This document shows, in pieces, positions 19,151 through 19,995 of a stretch of DNA of 19,995 nt; the stretch's first letter is position 1, and each line of letters starts with the position of its first letter. The DNA is from Carex sylvatica (lineage: Eukaryota > Streptophyta > Magnoliopsida > Poales > Cyperaceae). Location: contig CAXKVR010000184.1 of the NCBI GenBank assembly GCA_964058845.1, positions 1 through 19,995 of the forward strand, in the 5' to 3' direction. The notes under the pieces were generated by a model that saw only the letters and a program-made list of their open reading frames with translations, was not told the DNA's origin and searched no databases. A program made the translations under genes and the position numbers.

Positions 19151-19351
19151 CAAATATAATTACTTGACATATTCAAATCTAACATAAACTAAATAAATCT
19201 AGCATATTCAATAAATCTAACAAATCTAATTACTTAATAAATTTAACAAATCTAACAAATGACAAATCTAATTACTTAATATTCAATAAATATAGCATAA
19301 ACTAAATGTACTCTACAAAAATAAATTAATCTAAAATGAAATAAATGTTAC
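19151..19351 (-). other. Remnant of the 104-bp array, inferred hAT leader intron
   Basis: Degraded array sequence (AAATCTAAC / ATTCAATAAATCTA words) continues from the target duplication. On the minus strand this would be the start of the intron between the leader exon donor at about 19351 and the transposase exons. No coding sequence on either strand. Confidence 0.5.
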
Positions 19352-19571
19352 CTTTAAATCTCGCGAAAAATTTTTGCGGGAGGTGCTGAACTTCGTAATT
19401 TCGATATCTTCGTAATTATGTTTGCGGATTTGTAGAATGAATTAAATTTACAACTATATTTTCTTTTAAACAATAAATTAAAAAATTGAGAATAATTAAA
19501 TTTGAGAATTGAGATTGAGAGAATGAGAGATGAGAGTGTGAATTTTTTGAGAGAAAGATGAGGTATTTAAA
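19352..19571 (-). promoter_or_regulatory. Candidate promoter and non-coding leader exon of the hAT transposase
   Basis: Read on the minus strand, a TATA-like CTTTAAATACC (plus 19562-19572) is followed about 30 bases later by a pyrimidine-rich CTCATCTCTCATTCTCTCAA leader. The leader has no ATG and ends at GATTTAAAG|GTAACATTT, a good 5' splice site with GT at 19350-19351. This is the layout of an untranslated first exon. It points towards the transposase remnant over 8 kb away, the distance being inflated by the nested element and arrays. Function is inferred; only the motifs are seen. Confidence 0.5.
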
Positions 19572-19617
19572 GAAAATATTGGGAGATAATAAAATTTGAA
19601 AAAAAAAAAAAAAACCG

Positions 19618-19908
19618 ACGGGACAGTGGGTCCGGCCGGTCGGGTTTGATTAGATCGGTCCGGGCTCGATTGAACTGGCGGCAAATTCGAAATTTCAAAA
19701 AAAATTGAATTTACAGGTCGGGTACGGGCATAATTCGGGCCGAGTTTGCCTGGGTATTGAACCAAATAACCGTACCCTATCCGTTTTATGCCCGTACCCG
19801 TGTACCCGTTTACCCGACCTATATCCGGGCTCGGACACGGATATCCCGGGTACCAGGCACGAGCGAGTCGGATACGGACGACCCGACCCGGGTTTTTGCA
19901 ACCCTCTA
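19618..19908. repeat. Right subterminal GC-rich repeats of the hAT element
   Basis: Dense GGTCGGGT/CGGGTACGGG and reverse ACCCGTGTACCCG motifs mirror the left-end cluster at 9250-9460. The block closes with CCCGGGTTTTTGCAACCCTCTA. Confidence 0.75.
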
Positions 19909-19916
19909 TTCCGGAC
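19909..19916. repeat. Right 8-bp target-site duplication of the hAT element
   Basis: TTCCGGAC follows the terminal CCCTCTA and pairs with TTCCAGAC at 9242-9249, one substitution apart. Confidence 0.8.
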
Positions 19917-19924
19917 TAAAGCAA

Positions 19925-19947
19925 AATAATAATAATAATAATAATAA
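19925..19947. repeat. AAT trinucleotide microsatellite
   Basis: Between seven and eight uninterrupted AAT units lie just outside the hAT element. Two short overlapping palindromes (GGCTATGGACCATAGCC at 19972-19988 and CCATAGCCTATGG at 19981-19993) occur in the last bases of the window. Confidence 0.9.
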
Positions 19948-19995
19948 GAGAAAGAAGATGACGACGAACGAGGCTATGGACCATAGCCTATGGTA

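Larger units (their letters stand above)
9250..19908 (-). mobile_element. hAT-type DNA transposon, about 10.7 kb, degenerate, with a nested element
   Basis: The left end reads TAGGGGTTTGATAAC and the right end, reverse-complemented, reads TAGAGGGTTGCAAAAAC, a short imperfect terminal inverted repeat. The flanking 8-bp direct repeats TTCCAGAC and TTCCGGAC differ at one base. Both ends carry 200-300 bp of GC-rich ACGGGT / ACCCG subterminal repeats. A hAT transposase C-terminus lies on the minus strand near the left end, and a matching promoter-like region lies near the right end, so the element reads right to left. Without the nested 6276-bp insertion and its extra TSD copy it would be about 4.4 kb, an ordinary hAT size. 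It cannot be autonomous as it stands. TA ambiguity at the ends allows a one-base shift of the limits. Confidence 0.85.

Noticed and set aside
19496..19929. Overlapping open frames at the right hAT end
   Set aside because: Same GC-rich repeat artefact. None matches a BED zinc finger or transposase N-terminus.

Overview
The window looks like about 20 kb of AT-rich flowering-plant nuclear DNA made mostly of transposable elements. The evidence is eukaryotic GT-AG introns, a plant-type LINE with a zf-RVT tail, a hAT transposase remnant, several MITE-like foldback elements, and one spliced gene of the plant mobile domain (PMD; MAIN/MAIL-like) family, which is characteristic of plants. The species cannot be named. 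Nothing bacterial or organellar is seen.

Layout. 1-1340: AT-rich DNA without genes. 1345-5141: a 5'-truncated, decayed LINE on the + strand (endonuclease, reverse transcriptase, zf-RVT, poly-A tail), with an internal 163-bp duplication of the YADD catalytic segment. 5142-9241: AT-rich spacer with at least four foldback (MITE-like) elements, several sharing a short core motif. 9250-19908: a 10.7-kb hAT-type element flanked by an 8-bp target duplication with one mismatch (TTCCAGAC / TTCCGGAC). It has GC-rich ACGGGT/ACCCG subterminal repeats at both ends, a C-terminal hAT transposase remnant on the - strand, a candidate promoter and leader exon for it near the right end, and two large AT-rich tandem arrays where the N-terminal coding exons would be expected. 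19917-19995: flanking DNA with an AAT microsatellite.

Nested in the hAT at 12866-19141 is a second, 6276-bp element. It has long inverted repeats (about 146-184 bp) and a perfect 9-bp target duplication (TATTCAAAA), which is the Mutator-like (MULE) signature. It carries no recognisable transposase. Its one gene is an apparently intact PMD gene: a non-coding leader exon, a 1.8-kb leader intron, and seven coding exons giving a predicted 721 residues with every splice phase consistent and no internal stop. The leader intron holds six TTAGGG repeats, short tandem repeats and a foldback element. A 177-bp satellite-like array lies between the gene and the right inverted repeat.

The main point of interest is this contrast. 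The LINE and hAT proteins are broken, while a complete, intron-bearing PMD gene sits as the only cargo of a well-delimited mobile element nested in another transposon. Each inverted repeat contains 25-bp near-palindromes (AAACCGTA...TACGGTTT) repeated every 39 bp.
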